From: Aeromicrobium sp.
Lineage (GTDB): Bacteria > Actinomycetota > Actinomycetes > Propionibacteriales > Nocardioidaceae
Direction of reading: 5' to 3'
DNA length: 53,987 nucleotides
NCBI GenBank assembly: GCA_025965115.1
Contig: JAOPXO010000081.1
Coordinates: forward strand, 1-53,987
Both the position numbers and the translations under genes were made by a program. Each line of letters begins with the position of its first letter. Within the stretch, counting starts at the first letter, position 1. The notes below the pieces were generated by a model. It did no database searches, was not told where the DNA came from, and saw only the letters and a program-made list of their open reading frames with translations. Below are positions 15,581-24,358 of this stretch, piece by piece.

Positions 15581-17065
15581 TCAGTCTGCGAGGGCCGGAG
15601 CGGCGGGTGTGGTCGCCGGAGCGGTGGCCGGTGGGGCGACCTTGTTGACGCGGATGAGCGCCAGCGACGCAATGAGCGCCAGCACCGCGACGATGATCGC
15701 CGCCGTGAAGGCATGCTGCTGGCCGGCCACGAAGACATCGGCTCGGCCCGCTGCCGTGCCCGCGCGTTGGCCGATCTCCCCGGCGCGGTTGGCGGTGGCG
15801 TGAGCGAACACGGTGCCGAAGACCGCGAGACCGATGGCACCGCCGACCTGCTGGCCGGTGTTGAGGAGCGCCGAGGCGAGGCCCGTCTCGTGTGGCTCGA
15901 CGCCGTTGACGGCCGTCATGGTCAGCGGCACGAAGCTGCACCCCATACCGACACCGAGCAACAGGATGGATCCTAGGAACGGCCAGTAGCTGCTGCTCGC
16001 GTCGAGATGGGTGAACGAGACCATCGCGGCGATCGCGAAGAGCGGACCGGCGGTGAGGAACGGACGGATGCCGATCGTCGGGATGAGCCGTCGAACCACC
16101 ACGATGGACATGAACATGATCGTCGCCGGCATGGGCAGGAAGCCGACGCCGGTGTGGAACGGGCTCCAGCCGTGCACATTCTGCTGGTACTGCGCCAAGA
16201 AGTAGAACGTCGCGAACATCGCCGCGGCAAGGAACAGCATGATCAGGTACGCGCCGGTGCGGTTGCGGTTGGCGAAGATCCGGAATGGCATGAGCGCATG
16301 GCTCGAGCCCTGCTCGATGACGATGAACGCGACCAGCAGCGCCGCGGCGATGCCGAGGGTCAGCAGGGTCGTCGTGGAGCCCCAGCCGTCGCTGGCAGCC
16401 TTGGTCAGGCCGTAGACCAAGGTCGACATGCCAGCGGTGACCGAGATCGCGCCCGGCAGGTCGAGCTTCGTGCCCGAGCCCTGAGACTCGTTGAGCACGC
16501 GCGGCGCGAGGAAGAGCACGATCGCACCGATCGGGGCATTGATGAACAACGCCCAGCGCCAGCTGGCGTAGTCGGTCAGCACACCGCCGAGCAGCAGTCC
16601 GAGCGCGCCGCCCGACGCGCCCATGGCCGCGAACACGCTGAAGGCGCGAGCACGCGCCGTGGGCTCGGTGAATGTCGTGGCCAGCAGTGCGAGCGCCGTG
16701 GGTGCAGCGATCGCGCCACCGGCGCCCTGCGCGGCGCGGGCAGCGATCAGCATCGCCTCGCTGTTGGCGAACCCGCCGACGAGCGACGCGGACGCGAACA
16801 GTGCGATGCCGATCATGAACATGCGACGGCGACCGAAGAGGTCGCCGGTACGTCCGCCGAAGAGCAGGAGCCCGCCAAACGCGAGCGAGTATGCGGTGAC
16901 GACCCAGGTGAGGTTGTCGGGCGAGAAGTTGAGGTCGCGGTGGATGCTCGGCAGCGCGACATTCACGACGGTGGCATCGAGGATGACCATGAGCTGCGCG
17001 ACACAGATCACGGCCAGGGCGATTCCGCCGTTGCGGGTCGCGTGCGAGGGTGGTGCTTCAGTCAT
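15581..17065 (-). CDS. MFS drug exporter, EmrB/QacA (DHA2) type
   Basis: 494 aa with about 14 hydrophobic segments. Motif A-like loop (FGGRTGDLFGRRRMF, near residue 75) and the motif D1-like start VILDATVVNVALPSI near residue 25 mark the 14-TM drug:H+ antiporter-2 family. The start ATG at 17065 overlaps the upstream TetR stop by 8 nt, so repressor and pump form one minus-strand operon. The substrate is unknown. The C-terminal tail is Ala/Thr/Pro-rich and ends about 100 bp from the tRNA remnant, so this is the first chromosomal gene right of the island. Confidence 0.88.
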   Translation of the reverse strand: MTEAPPSHATRNGGIALAVICVAQLMVILDATVVNVALPSIHRDLNFSPDNLTWVVTAYSLAFGGLLLFGGRTGDLFGRRRMFMIGIALFASASLVGGFANSEAMLIAARAAQGAGGAIAAPTALALLATTFTEPTARARAFSVFAAMGASGGALGLLLGGVLTDYASWRWALFINAPIGAIVLFLAPRVLNESQGSGTKLDLPGAISVTAGMSTLVYGLTKAASDGWGSTTTLLTLGIAAALLVAFIVIEQGSSHALMPFRIFANRNRTGAYLIMLFLAAAMFATFYFLAQYQQNVHGWSPFHTGVGFLPMPATIMFMSIVVVRRLIPTIGIRPFLTAGPLFAIAAMVSFTHLDASSSYWPFLGSILLLGVGMGCSFVPLTMTAVNGVEPHETGLASALLNTGQQVGGAIGLAVFGTVFAHATANRAGEIGQRAGTAAGRADVFVAGQQHAFTAAIIVAVLALIASLALIRVNKVAPPATAPATTPAAPALAD

Positions 17066-17705
17066 GGGGTGTCTCCGCGTCTTTGGTCGAGATGGGTCGT
17101 GGGGGGCGTCCGAGCACCGGGAGCAGCACGCTGCCCACGATCTGCTCGGCATAGCCGCGGCCGGCGGGCTGTCCGGTCATGAGTGCCCGTTGCAGCATGA
17201 GTGACGGCACCAGGCTTGCCGCCATGGCCACGTCGATGTCGGGGCCGAGCTCACCGCGGCCCCGTGCGCGTTCGAGTATGTCGGTCATGCGCGCGATGCG
17301 CGGCTCGGTGAATCGGGTCTTGAATGCCGCGAGCAGCTCGGGCTCGCGCGGGAGGGCAGAGCAGATGCTCACCATCACCTGAAACAGCCGCTGCGAGTGC
17401 GGGCTGCACGATGCGGCGACCACCAGCTCGATATCGCCTTCGAGCGAACCCGTGTCGATGCTGTCGATGGCGGGCTTGAGCGTTGCCATCGCGTCGATGA
17501 CGAGCTCGGCCTTGCTGCTCCATCGGCGATAGACCGTGGCTTTGCCGACGCCCGCCGCGGTGGCGACACCCTCCATCGACAGGCGGTCGTAGCCATCACG
17601 CACGAGGACGTCGATCGCCGCGTCGATGATCGCCTCGTCGCGACTCGGATCGCGGGGGCGGCCCCGAGTGGGTTCGTCGGTGATGACGGTGTCGTTGGAT
17701 TCCAC
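17058..17705 (-). CDS. TetR family repressor of the adjacent MFS exporter
   Basis: 215 aa from GTG 17705; longer frames upstream run through the operator and are unlikely. HTH at about residues 35-60: MEGVATAAGVGKATVYRRWSSKAELV, the usual TetR pattern, preceded by the basic TRGRPRD arm. A C-terminal helical ligand domain follows. It is transcribed with the MFS pump (8-nt overlap) and diverges from an SDR-P450 pair. A strong palindrome (17721-17745) lies 16 bp upstream of its start, so autoregulation and possibly control of the divergent genes are expected. Confidence 0.88.
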   Translation of the reverse strand: MESNDTVITDEPTRGRPRDPSRDEAIIDAAIDVLVRDGYDRLSMEGVATAAGVGKATVYRRWSSKAELVIDAMATLKPAIDSIDTGSLEGDIELVVAASCSPHSQRLFQVMVSICSALPREPELLAAFKTRFTEPRIARMTDILERARGRGELGPDIDVAMAASLVPSLMLQRALMTGQPAGRGYAEQIVGSVLLPVLGRPPRPISTKDAETPHD

Positions 17706-17720
17706 GTCGAACAGCGTAGC

Positions 17721-17745
17721 ACGATACGGAACGGGTTCGTATCGT
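17721..17745. promoter_or_regulatory. Candidate TetR operator between divergent genes
   Basis: Perfect 8-bp arms ACGATACG and CGTATCGT separated by 9 bp. The palindrome is placed just upstream of the TetR start and 60 bp from the SDR gene on the other strand. ACGATACG-type half-sites that overlap a promoter are common for TetR repressors of efflux pumps. Confidence 0.72.
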
Positions 17746-17804
17746 AAAGGTACTGGCCCCGATTTGGTCTGACCTGCATCGGCCCCTCGCACTAGGGTGT
17801 CGCC

Positions 17805-18602
17805 ATGCCTCTTCCAACACCCGGCCCAGACCGTACGGCGTTGGTCACCGGAGCGTCCTCCGGGATCGGCGCGATGATCGCCCGCGACCTGTCGCGGCGT
17901 GGGCACCACGTCACGCTGGTGGCCCGGTCAGCCGACAAGCTCGACGCACTTGCGGAGGAGCTGGCGAATGCGGACGTGATCGCGATGGATCTTGCCGATC
18001 GGGCCGCCCGTGCCTCGTTGCCTGATCTCGTCAGTCAGCGTGGACGAGTCCCCGACATCTTGGTCAACAACGCCGGGCTCTCCACCCTGGGCGCGGTCAG
18101 CAAGTCTGACCCGGCGGCGGAGATGAACATGATCGAGGTCGACGTCGTCGCCGTTGCCGACCTCTGCAGCCGGATCCTTCCGGGCATGGTCCAACGCGGT
18201 CGGGGTGCAGTGCTCAACGTCGCGTCGACGGCGGCATTCCAACCCCTGCCGGGCCAGGCCGGATATGGCGCCGGGAAGGCGTTCGTGCTGTCCTACACCC
18301 AGAGCCTCGCCGGTGAGCTTCGCGGCACCGGCGTCACCGCCACGACGCTCTGCCCCGGACCCGTCCGTACCGGCTTCGGAGAGCGTGCCGGCTTTTCTGA
18401 CGAAGACGCGGAAGCAGCCCTTCCCGCGGTGATGTGGGTGACTGCCGAGGACGTGGCGAAGAGCGCGGTGGACGGTATGGCCAAGGGCCGGCTCGTGGTC
18501 ATCCCGGGCACGGTCAACAGAGTCGCGGCCGCCCTGTCCCAAGTGACACCGCGGTCCCTGCTGTTGCCGATTCTGGCGAAGGGTCATCCAGGGCTTCGCT
18601 GA
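17805..18602 (+). CDS. SDR family NAD(P)-dependent oxidoreductase
   Basis: 265 aa classical SDR: TGASSGIG at residues 17-24, NNAG near residue 88, Ser in VASTAAF, YGAGK as Tyr-x3-Lys, then CPGPVRT. A basic residue after the second strand (VARSADK) suggests NADP. Substrate unknown. Its TGA overlaps the ATG of the following P450-like gene by 1 nt (TGATG), so the two are coupled and probably act on the same compound. It diverges from the TetR/MFS operon across the 17721 palindrome. Confidence 0.88.
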   Translation: MPLPTPGPDRTALVTGASSGIGAMIARDLSRRGHHVTLVARSADKLDALAEELANADVIAMDLADRAARASLPDLVSQRGRVPDILVNNAGLSTLGAVSKSDPAAEMNMIEVDVVAVADLCSRILPGMVQRGRGAVLNVASTAAFQPLPGQAGYGAGKAFVLSYTQSLAGELRGTGVTATTLCPGPVRTGFGERAGFSDEDAEAALPAVMWVTAEDVAKSAVDGMAKGRLVVIPGTVNRVAAALSQVTPRSLLLPILAKGHPGLR

Positions 18603-19891
18603 TGCCGAGGAACCAGATCACCCCGATGCCGCCGGTCGCTGAGGGCATCGGCCTTCCCTGGGACGTGCCGGTCGTCGATGCCGTGGCCGAGCTCGCCGCG
18701 GCACGGGCGTCGTACGGCGACACGTTCGTCGTGGACAGCGGACGAGATCGCTATCTCTTCACGTTCACGCCGACGGGCGTGGAGTCCTTCTATCGACTGC
18801 CGGAGGCCCAGGCCAGCAAGGGCGTTGCCGACTATTTGATGCTGCGACGCAAGCTGCCCGACGAGATCTTCGATGGTCGGCGGACCTTGCCGGGCACCCT
18901 GTTCCGCAAGGGCGATGTGGCGTCGTACCTGGTGAATCTGGAGCTCGCGCTCGACGAAGAGATCCGGGAGCTGGGTGAGGCTGGCAGCGTTGATGTCTTT
19001 GCGCTCACCCGCCGGCTCGGGCACCGCATGGGTCTGTCCTCCTGGGCCGGCCCTGGGGCGGCCAACGGCGAGACGTTCGAGGCCCTTGTCCGCGCCTTCG
19101 ACGCTCTGGATGGTGCCGACTCATTCGTCCACCCCGATGCGATGCAGGCGGTCGCCGACGCGGACTACGCCCACGAACGGATGGCATTGGCGCGGATCGT
19201 CGATCTGCTGAGCGATGCGGCGGGTCAAAGCGAGGGCCAGGTGCTGTTCGACCGGATCATGCTGGCGTGGGCCGATGAACCGGAAGCCGTCAGGCGCACG
19301 GGCGTGGCGCACGATGTCGCGTTGATCCACATCGCCTCGATGTCCAATCTGGCCTCCGCCCTGGGGTGGGCCCTGGTCGACCTCATCGAGAATCCAGCTG
19401 CGCTGGCCCGCGTACGCGCCGGCGACCAGGAGTTCGCCGGCAGATGTGCGCTGGAGTCGGTGCGGTTGGCGCAGCGTTCGATCATGGCGCGCACGGTCCT
19501 GTCGCCAGTGACTCTCGACGACGGAGGGACGACGTACGAGGTAGGACCCGGGACGACGATCGCGACATTGCTGCCGTTGACCAACCGGACGCCAAGTCTC
19601 GGCCACCATACGTGGGATCCGGACCGGTGGAACCGCAGCCGATTCATCGACACCGATGGTCTCGGGAGCCCTGAGCTGGTGACGTCCTTCGGGCACGGGA
19701 AGCACACCTGCCCGGCGCAGCCGTTCTCCATCGCCGCCATGACCATGACGATGACCAAGCTCGTGACCACCTTCGATCTCGCGGCAGGGTGGTCGTCGTA
19801 CCCCGTCCCGGTGCCGGCCCAGATCGGCGGGGTTGCCCGGTCGGACGAGGTCTGCCCGATGGACTATCGGAAGCTCAGCTCACGTACGTGA
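18602..19891 (+). CDS. Cytochrome P450 with atypical I-helix
   Basis: 429 aa. P450 hallmarks: ExxR as ESVRLAQR, WDPDRWNR, and the heme loop SFGHGKHTCPAQPF with the Cys ligand. The I-helix segment reads IHIASMSNLASALGW, so the usual acid-alcohol pair (A/G-G-x-D/E-T) is replaced by Ser and Asn. P450s without that pair often act on peroxides or rearrange substrates rather than activate O2. The start codon overlaps the SDR stop. The 3' end overlaps the convergent CYP125-like gene by 17 nt. I cannot name the CYP family. Confidence 0.82.
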   Translation: MPRNQITPMPPVAEGIGLPWDVPVVDAVAELAAARASYGDTFVVDSGRDRYLFTFTPTGVESFYRLPEAQASKGVADYLMLRRKLPDEIFDGRRTLPGTLFRKGDVASYLVNLELALDEEIRELGEAGSVDVFALTRRLGHRMGLSSWAGPGAANGETFEALVRAFDALDGADSFVHPDAMQAVADADYAHERMALARIVDLLSDAAGQSEGQVLFDRIMLAWADEPEAVRRTGVAHDVALIHIASMSNLASALGWALVDLIENPAALARVRAGDQEFAGRCALESVRLAQRSIMARTVLSPVTLDDGGTTYEVGPGTTIATLLPLTNRTPSLGHHTWDPDRWNRSRFIDTDGLGSPELVTSFGHGKHTCPAQPFSIAAMTMTMTKLVTTFDLAAGWSSYPVPVPAQIGGVARSDEVCPMDYRKLSSRT

Positions 19892-21128
19892 CGGGGAGCT
19901 CCTTGATGCCGTTGAGCCAGCCTGACCGCAGCCGGGCGATCTCACCGGTGCGGTGGATGCCCGGGGTGAGATCGGCGAGTGCGTCGAAGATCAGCTTGAT
20001 CTCGGTCCGGGCGAGGTTGGCGCCGATGCAGTAGTGCGCGCCATGGCCACCGAATGCGAGGTGAGGGTTCGGGTCGCGGCTGATGTCGAAGGTGAACGGG
20101 TCGGCGAAGACGTCCTCGTCGTGATTGGCGCTGGCGTAGAAGAGGGCAACGCGCTGTCCGGCCTTGATGTGTACGCCACTCAGCTCGACGTCTTCGAGTG
20201 CGGTGCGTTGGAACGAGGTCACCGGGGTGGCCCAACGGATCACCTCGTCGACCATGGTGCCCGGCCGCTCGCGGACCCACAGGTCCCATTGGTCCGGGTT
20301 GTCGAAGAACGCGTTCATGCCGTGCGTCGTTGCGTTGCGGGTGGTCTCATTGCCGGCGACTGCCAGGGCGATCACGAAGAATCCGAACTCGTCGTCAGTG
20401 AGACCGCGGCCGCCGTCCTCACCCGATTGCACCAGCTTGGTGACGATGTCGTCGCGGGGATCGGCCTTCCGCGCGGCGGCAAGCCCCATCGAATACATCA
20501 ACACCTCCGCCGCGGCGGCCTCGGGATTGTTGTCTGCCCGTGCCAGATCCGCGTCTTCCGCGCCGGTCATCTGATTGGTCCAGTCGAAGATCTTCTGGCG
20601 ATCCTCCGTGGGGATGCCGAGCATGTCGCCGATGACCTCGAGCGGGAACTGCGAGGCAACCTGATCGACGAAGTTGCCGGATCCGGCCGCGACTGCTTCG
20701 CCCACGATCCGCCGGGCGCGCTCCTCGAGGACTTCCTCCAAGGCGCCGATCGCCCGAGGTGTGAAGCCGCGACTGATGATCTGGCGCAGCTGGGTGTGCT
20801 CGGGAGCATCCTGGTTGATGATGACCACCTGGGTCATTTCCACCGATTCACGCGTTGCCGTCTCGGGAAGGCGGATGATCACACCGTTCTCGCGGCTCGA
20901 GAAGACCTTGGAGTTCTTGGAGACCGTGGCGATGTCGGCGTGCTTGGTCACGGCCCAGTATCCGGTGCCCGAATCCACCGACATGCCGGCGCGCGCCGGT
21001 TCGGTCTGCTCGACCCAATGGATCGGAGATGTCTTCCGCAAGGCGGTGAACTCGTCATGGGGCACGCCGGCAAGGTTCAGGTCGGGGTCGGTGAAGTCAA
21101 AGCCGGTAGGGAGGATGTCGGTGGTCAT
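19875..21128 (-). CDS. Cytochrome P450, CYP125-like steroid C26-hydroxylase
   Basis: 417 aa from ATG 21128. I-helix AVAGNETTRN, ExxR as DEVIRW, heme loop FGGHGAHYCIG. Several stretches agree with my memory of mycobacterial CYP125, such as ISRGFTPRAIG, FDWTNQMTG and DDEFGFFVIALAVAGNE. CYP125 oxidises the terminal methyl of the cholesterol side chain to start its beta-oxidation. No other cholesterol genes surround it, so the true substrate could be another sterol or terpenoid. It diverges from a TetR gene, probably its regulator, and converges on the SDR-P450 pair. Confidence 0.82.
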   Translation of the reverse strand: MTTDILPTGFDFTDPDLNLAGVPHDEFTALRKTSPIHWVEQTEPARAGMSVDSGTGYWAVTKHADIATVSKNSKVFSSRENGVIIRLPETATRESVEMTQVVIINQDAPEHTQLRQIISRGFTPRAIGALEEVLEERARRIVGEAVAAGSGNFVDQVASQFPLEVIGDMLGIPTEDRQKIFDWTNQMTGAEDADLARADNNPEAAAAEVLMYSMGLAAARKADPRDDIVTKLVQSGEDGGRGLTDDEFGFFVIALAVAGNETTRNATTHGMNAFFDNPDQWDLWVRERPGTMVDEVIRWATPVTSFQRTALEDVELSGVHIKAGQRVALFYASANHDEDVFADPFTFDISRDPNPHLAFGGHGAHYCIGANLARTEIKLIFDALADLTPGIHRTGEIARLRSGWLNGIKELPVTYVS

Positions 21129-21171
21129 GGTGCTCCTCATTGAGCGCTTGTCACGTCTGGTGGCGGGTGAG

Positions 21172-21217
21172 CATACAAAAATGGAAGACTGGATGAACAC
21201 AAACACGAAAGTGTATG
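21172..21217. promoter_or_regulatory. Candidate operator between CYP125-like and TetR genes
   Basis: In the 117-bp divergent gap, CATACA (21172-21177) is mirrored by TGTATG (21212-21217), and ACAC-GAAA-GTGT forms a small palindrome at 21203-21214. Either could be the binding site of the TetR protein that starts at 21246. The arms are short. Confidence 0.35.
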
Positions 21218-21245
21218 GTCGTCAAGTGAGACGAGGAGACGGTCG

Positions 21246-21863
21246 ATGAGATCGCACGGTTGGGGCGGACAGCCGCCGGCTGATGCCGACGAGGCGCGCA
21301 GCCGCATCCTGAGCGCAACTCGTGCCCGTCTGACCGCCGCCGGAACGACGAGCACATCGGACATCGCCGAGCTCCTCGGCGTCACCCGACAAACCGTCTA
21401 CCGCTACTTCCCGACAACCGAGGACCTCCTCAACGCGGCCGCGATGGACGCCGTGGTCGAGCTCCAGGAGCAGCTCGTCCAGCACGTGGTGGCCCATCTT
21501 GCTGATGGCTCGAACGATGCGTCCGCCGCCGTGGTCGAAGTCGTGGCCTACGTGTACGAGCACCTGCGGGACGACCCGGTCATGAACAGGCTGATCGCCC
21601 CCGGGCGGATCAGCAGCACGGTCGCAGGCCTCACGGCCCCGTCCTCGATCGCGCTCGGCCGCAAGCTGCTCGCCGGCTTCGGCATCGACTGGGCCGATGT
21701 CGGCCTGACCGAGGACGAACAGCTCGAACTGGTCGAGCACCTGCTGCGTATGTTGCAGTCATTCGTGCTCGACCCCGGCGTTCCGGCTCGTACGGGCGAG
21801 GAGCTGCGCGCCTACCTGCGGCGTTGGGTGGCACCGGCACTGCGGAACCCGCCAGCCCGCTGA
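21246..21863 (+). CDS. TetR family transcriptional regulator
   Basis: 205 aa. HTH near residues 35-60: TSDIAELLGVTRQTVYRYFPTTEDLL. The C-terminal domain is Ala/Val-rich and helical, of the size of small-ligand TetR proteins. It diverges from the CYP125-like gene across a short intergenic region with inverted repeats, so it probably controls that P450. The ligand is unknown. Confidence 0.85.
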   Translation: MRSHGWGGQPPADADEARSRILSATRARLTAAGTTSTSDIAELLGVTRQTVYRYFPTTEDLLNAAAMDAVVELQEQLVQHVVAHLADGSNDASAAVVEVVAYVYEHLRDDPVMNRLIAPGRISSTVAGLTAPSSIALGRKLLAGFGIDWADVGLTEDEQLELVEHLLRMLQSFVLDPGVPARTGEELRAYLRRWVAPALRNPPAR

Positions 21864-21872
21864 CTCCCCGGC

Positions 21873-22412
21873 TCAGTCGTCGAGCAGTCCCTCGGACCGC
21901 GCCGCTCTGACAATTGCGCGCACATTCGTGATCCTCCCGCAGTTCTTGTCGATCTGATCATTGCGCTCGGTGGCGAACTTCAGGCCGAGCTCGTCGCGCT
22001 TCGTGTCTGACACGTCGTCGCGGGCGGGGTTGAGGATCGTGAGCTCCTCCTCGGTCAGGTGATGGTTGACCAGCCTGGCAAGCTCCTCGAGCGCATCGTC
22101 GAACTTCTGCGTCTCGGTGCCGGCGCACTCCAGCAGCGCGAGCAAGGCCTCATTGCCCTCGGCGTGCTCCTCTTCGCCGTGCTCGGCCTCGTGCTCACCG
22201 ACTGCGTGCTGCCGCCGAAGTGCCGGATAGACGTGCTTCTCCTCGGCCTCGGCATGCGCAACGTGGAGGGTTGAGAACGCTGCTCGTACGCTCTCGCGGT
22301 CCGACGATGAGTCGCGCAGCTGGCGGAGCAGGTCCTCCATCCGGCGATGATCAGCGAGGATCAGGTCGATGACGTCGCCTGATTGGGGCCGGCCGAGATC
22401 GATCGTGGTCAT
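21873..22412 (-). CDS. Hemerythrin HHE-domain protein
   Basis: 179 aa. The HHE cation-binding pattern is visible: DLILADHRRMEDLL near residues 15-28, HVAHAEAEEKHVYPAL near residues 49-65, and NHHLTEEELTIL near residues 115-128, giving His/Glu ligands for a di-iron site. A Glu/His-rich linker (HAVGEHEAEHGEEEHAEG) lies between helices. In actinobacteria such proteins bind O2, NO or iron and are linked to stress responses. It is a single gene, tail-to-tail with the TetR gene. Confidence 0.85.
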   Translation of the reverse strand: MTTIDLGRPQSGDVIDLILADHRRMEDLLRQLRDSSSDRESVRAAFSTLHVAHAEAEEKHVYPALRRQHAVGEHEAEHGEEEHAEGNEALLALLECAGTETQKFDDALEELARLVNHHLTEEELTILNPARDDVSDTKRDELGLKFATERNDQIDKNCGRITNVRAIVRAARSEGLLDD

Positions 22413-22450
22413 GGGAAGCGACTACCCGGATCCGGGCCACCCAAACCAGC

Positions 22451-23587
22451 TCAGTCCTCGTCGAGTATCTCGGCGGCCTCGGAGTCGACCTCGGGTGCAT
22501 TCCACGCGACGGAGTCGTCGATCTGTTCATTGAGATAGCGCAGCAGCTCGGCAACCGACGCGGCGACCGGCACGGCCAAGAACGCACCGGTGATGCCGAA
22601 CAAGGTGCCGCCCCCGGCCACGCTGAGCAGGACGACCGCTGGGTGGAGGTTCATGTTCTTGCCCTGCAGCATCGGCGAGAGCACATTGCCCTCGAGCTGC
22701 TGCACCGCCACGACGATGATCAGCGCGATCAGGGCGTCCTTGGGGTTGTTGGTCACCAACGTCACGAGCACTGCGAGGGCGCCACTGACGAAGGCACCGA
22801 TGATCGGGATATACGCACCGAAGAACGTCACGACACCCAGCGGGACGGCCAGTGGCGAGCCCAGGATCGCCAACCCTCCGCCGATGATGACCGCATCGAT
22901 CATGGCGACGAGGGTCTGGGTGCGGATGAAGCCGCCGAGCGTGCTCCACATACGACCGAGCACCTCCACGATGTGGTCACCGGCACGTTGGCCGCTGATC
23001 GTCTTGACCCACGGGAGGAACTTGTGGCCATCCTTGACGAAGAAGAACGACAGCATCAGCACGAGAACGAGGTTGACGATCGCCGACGTGGCGGCACCGA
23101 TCGTGGAGAAGACGCCGGAGCTGATCGACGAGGCACTCTCCTGGATCTTGTCCTGGACGGCAGAGATCGCGCTGGTGATCTGACCGTCGGAAAGATTGAG
23201 GGGCTCACCGGTGAGCCAGTCCCTGACCTTCTGGAGACCATCGGACGCGCCCGACGCGACCTCGTTGGCCTGCCCGGCGACCTGCGGGGTGAGGATCGCG
23301 ATGATGCCGACGATCGCCCCGATGAAACCGAGCACGATCACGGCGGCGGCGATACCGGCTGGCCAACCCTTCGAGCGGAGCCAGGCCGCGGGCGGTCCGA
23401 GCACCGTGGTCACGATGAGAGCCAGCGAGACAGGGAAGATGACGACCCAGACGTGGCCGATGCCCCACCCGATGGCCCATGCGGCGGCAGCGATGACGAT
23501 GATGCGCAGACCCCAGCGCTGCATGGTGCCGAATGCCTCGTCGATCACGACACCCCGGTCACGTACCTGATTCTTCTTGTCGTTCAC
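22451..23587 (-). CDS. AI-2E family (PerM-like) transporter
   Basis: 378 aa with about eight hydrophobic segments arranged 3 + amphipathic domain + 5, as in the AI-2E/PerM family. Recognisable parts are FFFVKDGHKFLPWV, then VPLGVVTFFGAYIPIIGAFVSG and NVLSPMLQGKNMNLHPAVVLLSVAGGG near the C-terminus. An acidic cytoplasmic tail ends the protein. Family members export autoinducer-2 or move ions; in actinobacteria the substrate is unknown. It is a single minus-strand gene between hemerythrin and ung. Confidence 0.85.
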   Translation of the reverse strand: MNDKKNQVRDRGVVIDEAFGTMQRWGLRIIVIAAAAWAIGWGIGHVWVVIFPVSLALIVTTVLGPPAAWLRSKGWPAGIAAAVIVLGFIGAIVGIIAILTPQVAGQANEVASGASDGLQKVRDWLTGEPLNLSDGQITSAISAVQDKIQESASSISSGVFSTIGAATSAIVNLVLVLMLSFFFVKDGHKFLPWVKTISGQRAGDHIVEVLGRMWSTLGGFIRTQTLVAMIDAVIIGGGLAILGSPLAVPLGVVTFFGAYIPIIGAFVSGALAVLVTLVTNNPKDALIALIIVVAVQQLEGNVLSPMLQGKNMNLHPAVVLLSVAGGGTLFGITGAFLAVPVAASVAELLRYLNEQIDDSVAWNAPEVDSEAAEILDED

Positions 23588-23674
23588 GCCTCCACCCCCG
23601 CTGAAGAGGCACGGTCCGGAGGTTCCGGCGTGATGGCTGTCTCGTGGTTCATTCGCTGGCGCTCGTTCACGCGC

Positions 23675-24358
23675 TCAGCCTAACGGTGCAAGCTGCCACT
23701 GGACCGGTTCGGCGCCCTGAGCCACGAGCAGCTCGTTGGCTCGGCTGAACGGACGCGACCCGAAGAATCCGCGAGACGCCGACAGCGGGCTGGGGTGCGC
23801 CGACTCGATCGTCGGGGTCCGCCCGAGCATTGGCTTGAGGCCCTGCGCGTCGCGTCCCCACAGGATCGCGACGAGCGGGGCATCGCGGGCGACCAGCGCG
23901 CGGATCGCCTGTTCGGTCACCGCCTCCCAGCCCTTGGCGCGGTGACTCGCGGGAGCGCCGGGTCGTACGGTCAGCACTCGGTTGAGCAGGAGTACGCCCT
24001 GCCGCGCCCACGGAGTGAGGTCTCCCGACGGTGCGGGGGCAATGCCGAGATCGGTCTGCAGCTCGGCATAGATGTTGGTGAGGCTGCGCGGCAACGGGCG
24101 TACGTCCGGGGCGACCGAGAACGACAGGCCCATCGGATGGCCGGGTGTCGGGTAGGGATCCTGGCCGGTGACGAGCACCTTGACTCCCGACATGGGCTCG
24201 GCGAAGGCACGCAGGATGTGGTCGCCGGCGGGGAGGTAGGAGTGCCCGGCTGCGATCTCCTCGCGCAGGAAGCGGCCCATCGCCTCGATGTTGGCGTCGA
24301 CGGGCTCGAGGGCTTCGGCCCAGTCGGACGCCATGAGCTCCGAGAGTGGGCGGGTCAT
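23675..24358 (-). CDS. ung: Uracil-DNA glycosylase, family 1
   Basis: 227 aa from ATG 24358, the normal Ung size. It removes uracil from DNA for base-excision repair. Catalytic motif [18 protein letters not shown] (general-base Asp in GQDPY), LLLNRVLTV for strand and uracil recognition, and the HPSPLS minor-groove loop. The ATG overlaps the stop of the upstream MFS gene by 4 nt. Confidence 0.95.
   Translation of the reverse strand: MTRPLSELMASDWAEALEPVDANIEAMGRFLREEIAAGHSYLPAGDHILRAFAEPMSGVKVLVTGQDPYPTPGHPMGLSFSVAPDVRPLPRSLTNIYAELQTDLGIAPAPSGDLTPWARQGVLLLNRVLTVRPGAPASHRAKGWEAVTEQAIRALVARDAPLVAILWGRDAQGLKPMLGRTPTIESAHPSPLSASRGFFGSRPFSRANELLVAQGAEPVQWQLAPLG

Noticed and set aside
15393-15590. 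Hydrophobic minus-strand peptide (WLAGYAAYLTVAIVAW) just after the MFS stop
   Set aside because: It looks like a membrane helix but has no start codon with a ribosome site, and its frame runs through the tRNA remnant.
16007-17182. 391-aa plus-strand open frame across the MFS exporter
   Set aside because: It is antisense to a clear 14-TM transporter, and its Arg/Asp/Glu/His-rich composition is that of a GC-rich shadow frame.
19953-21143. 396-aa plus-strand frame opposite the CYP125-like gene
   Set aside because: The P450 motifs on the minus strand are unambiguous; the plus frame has shadow composition.
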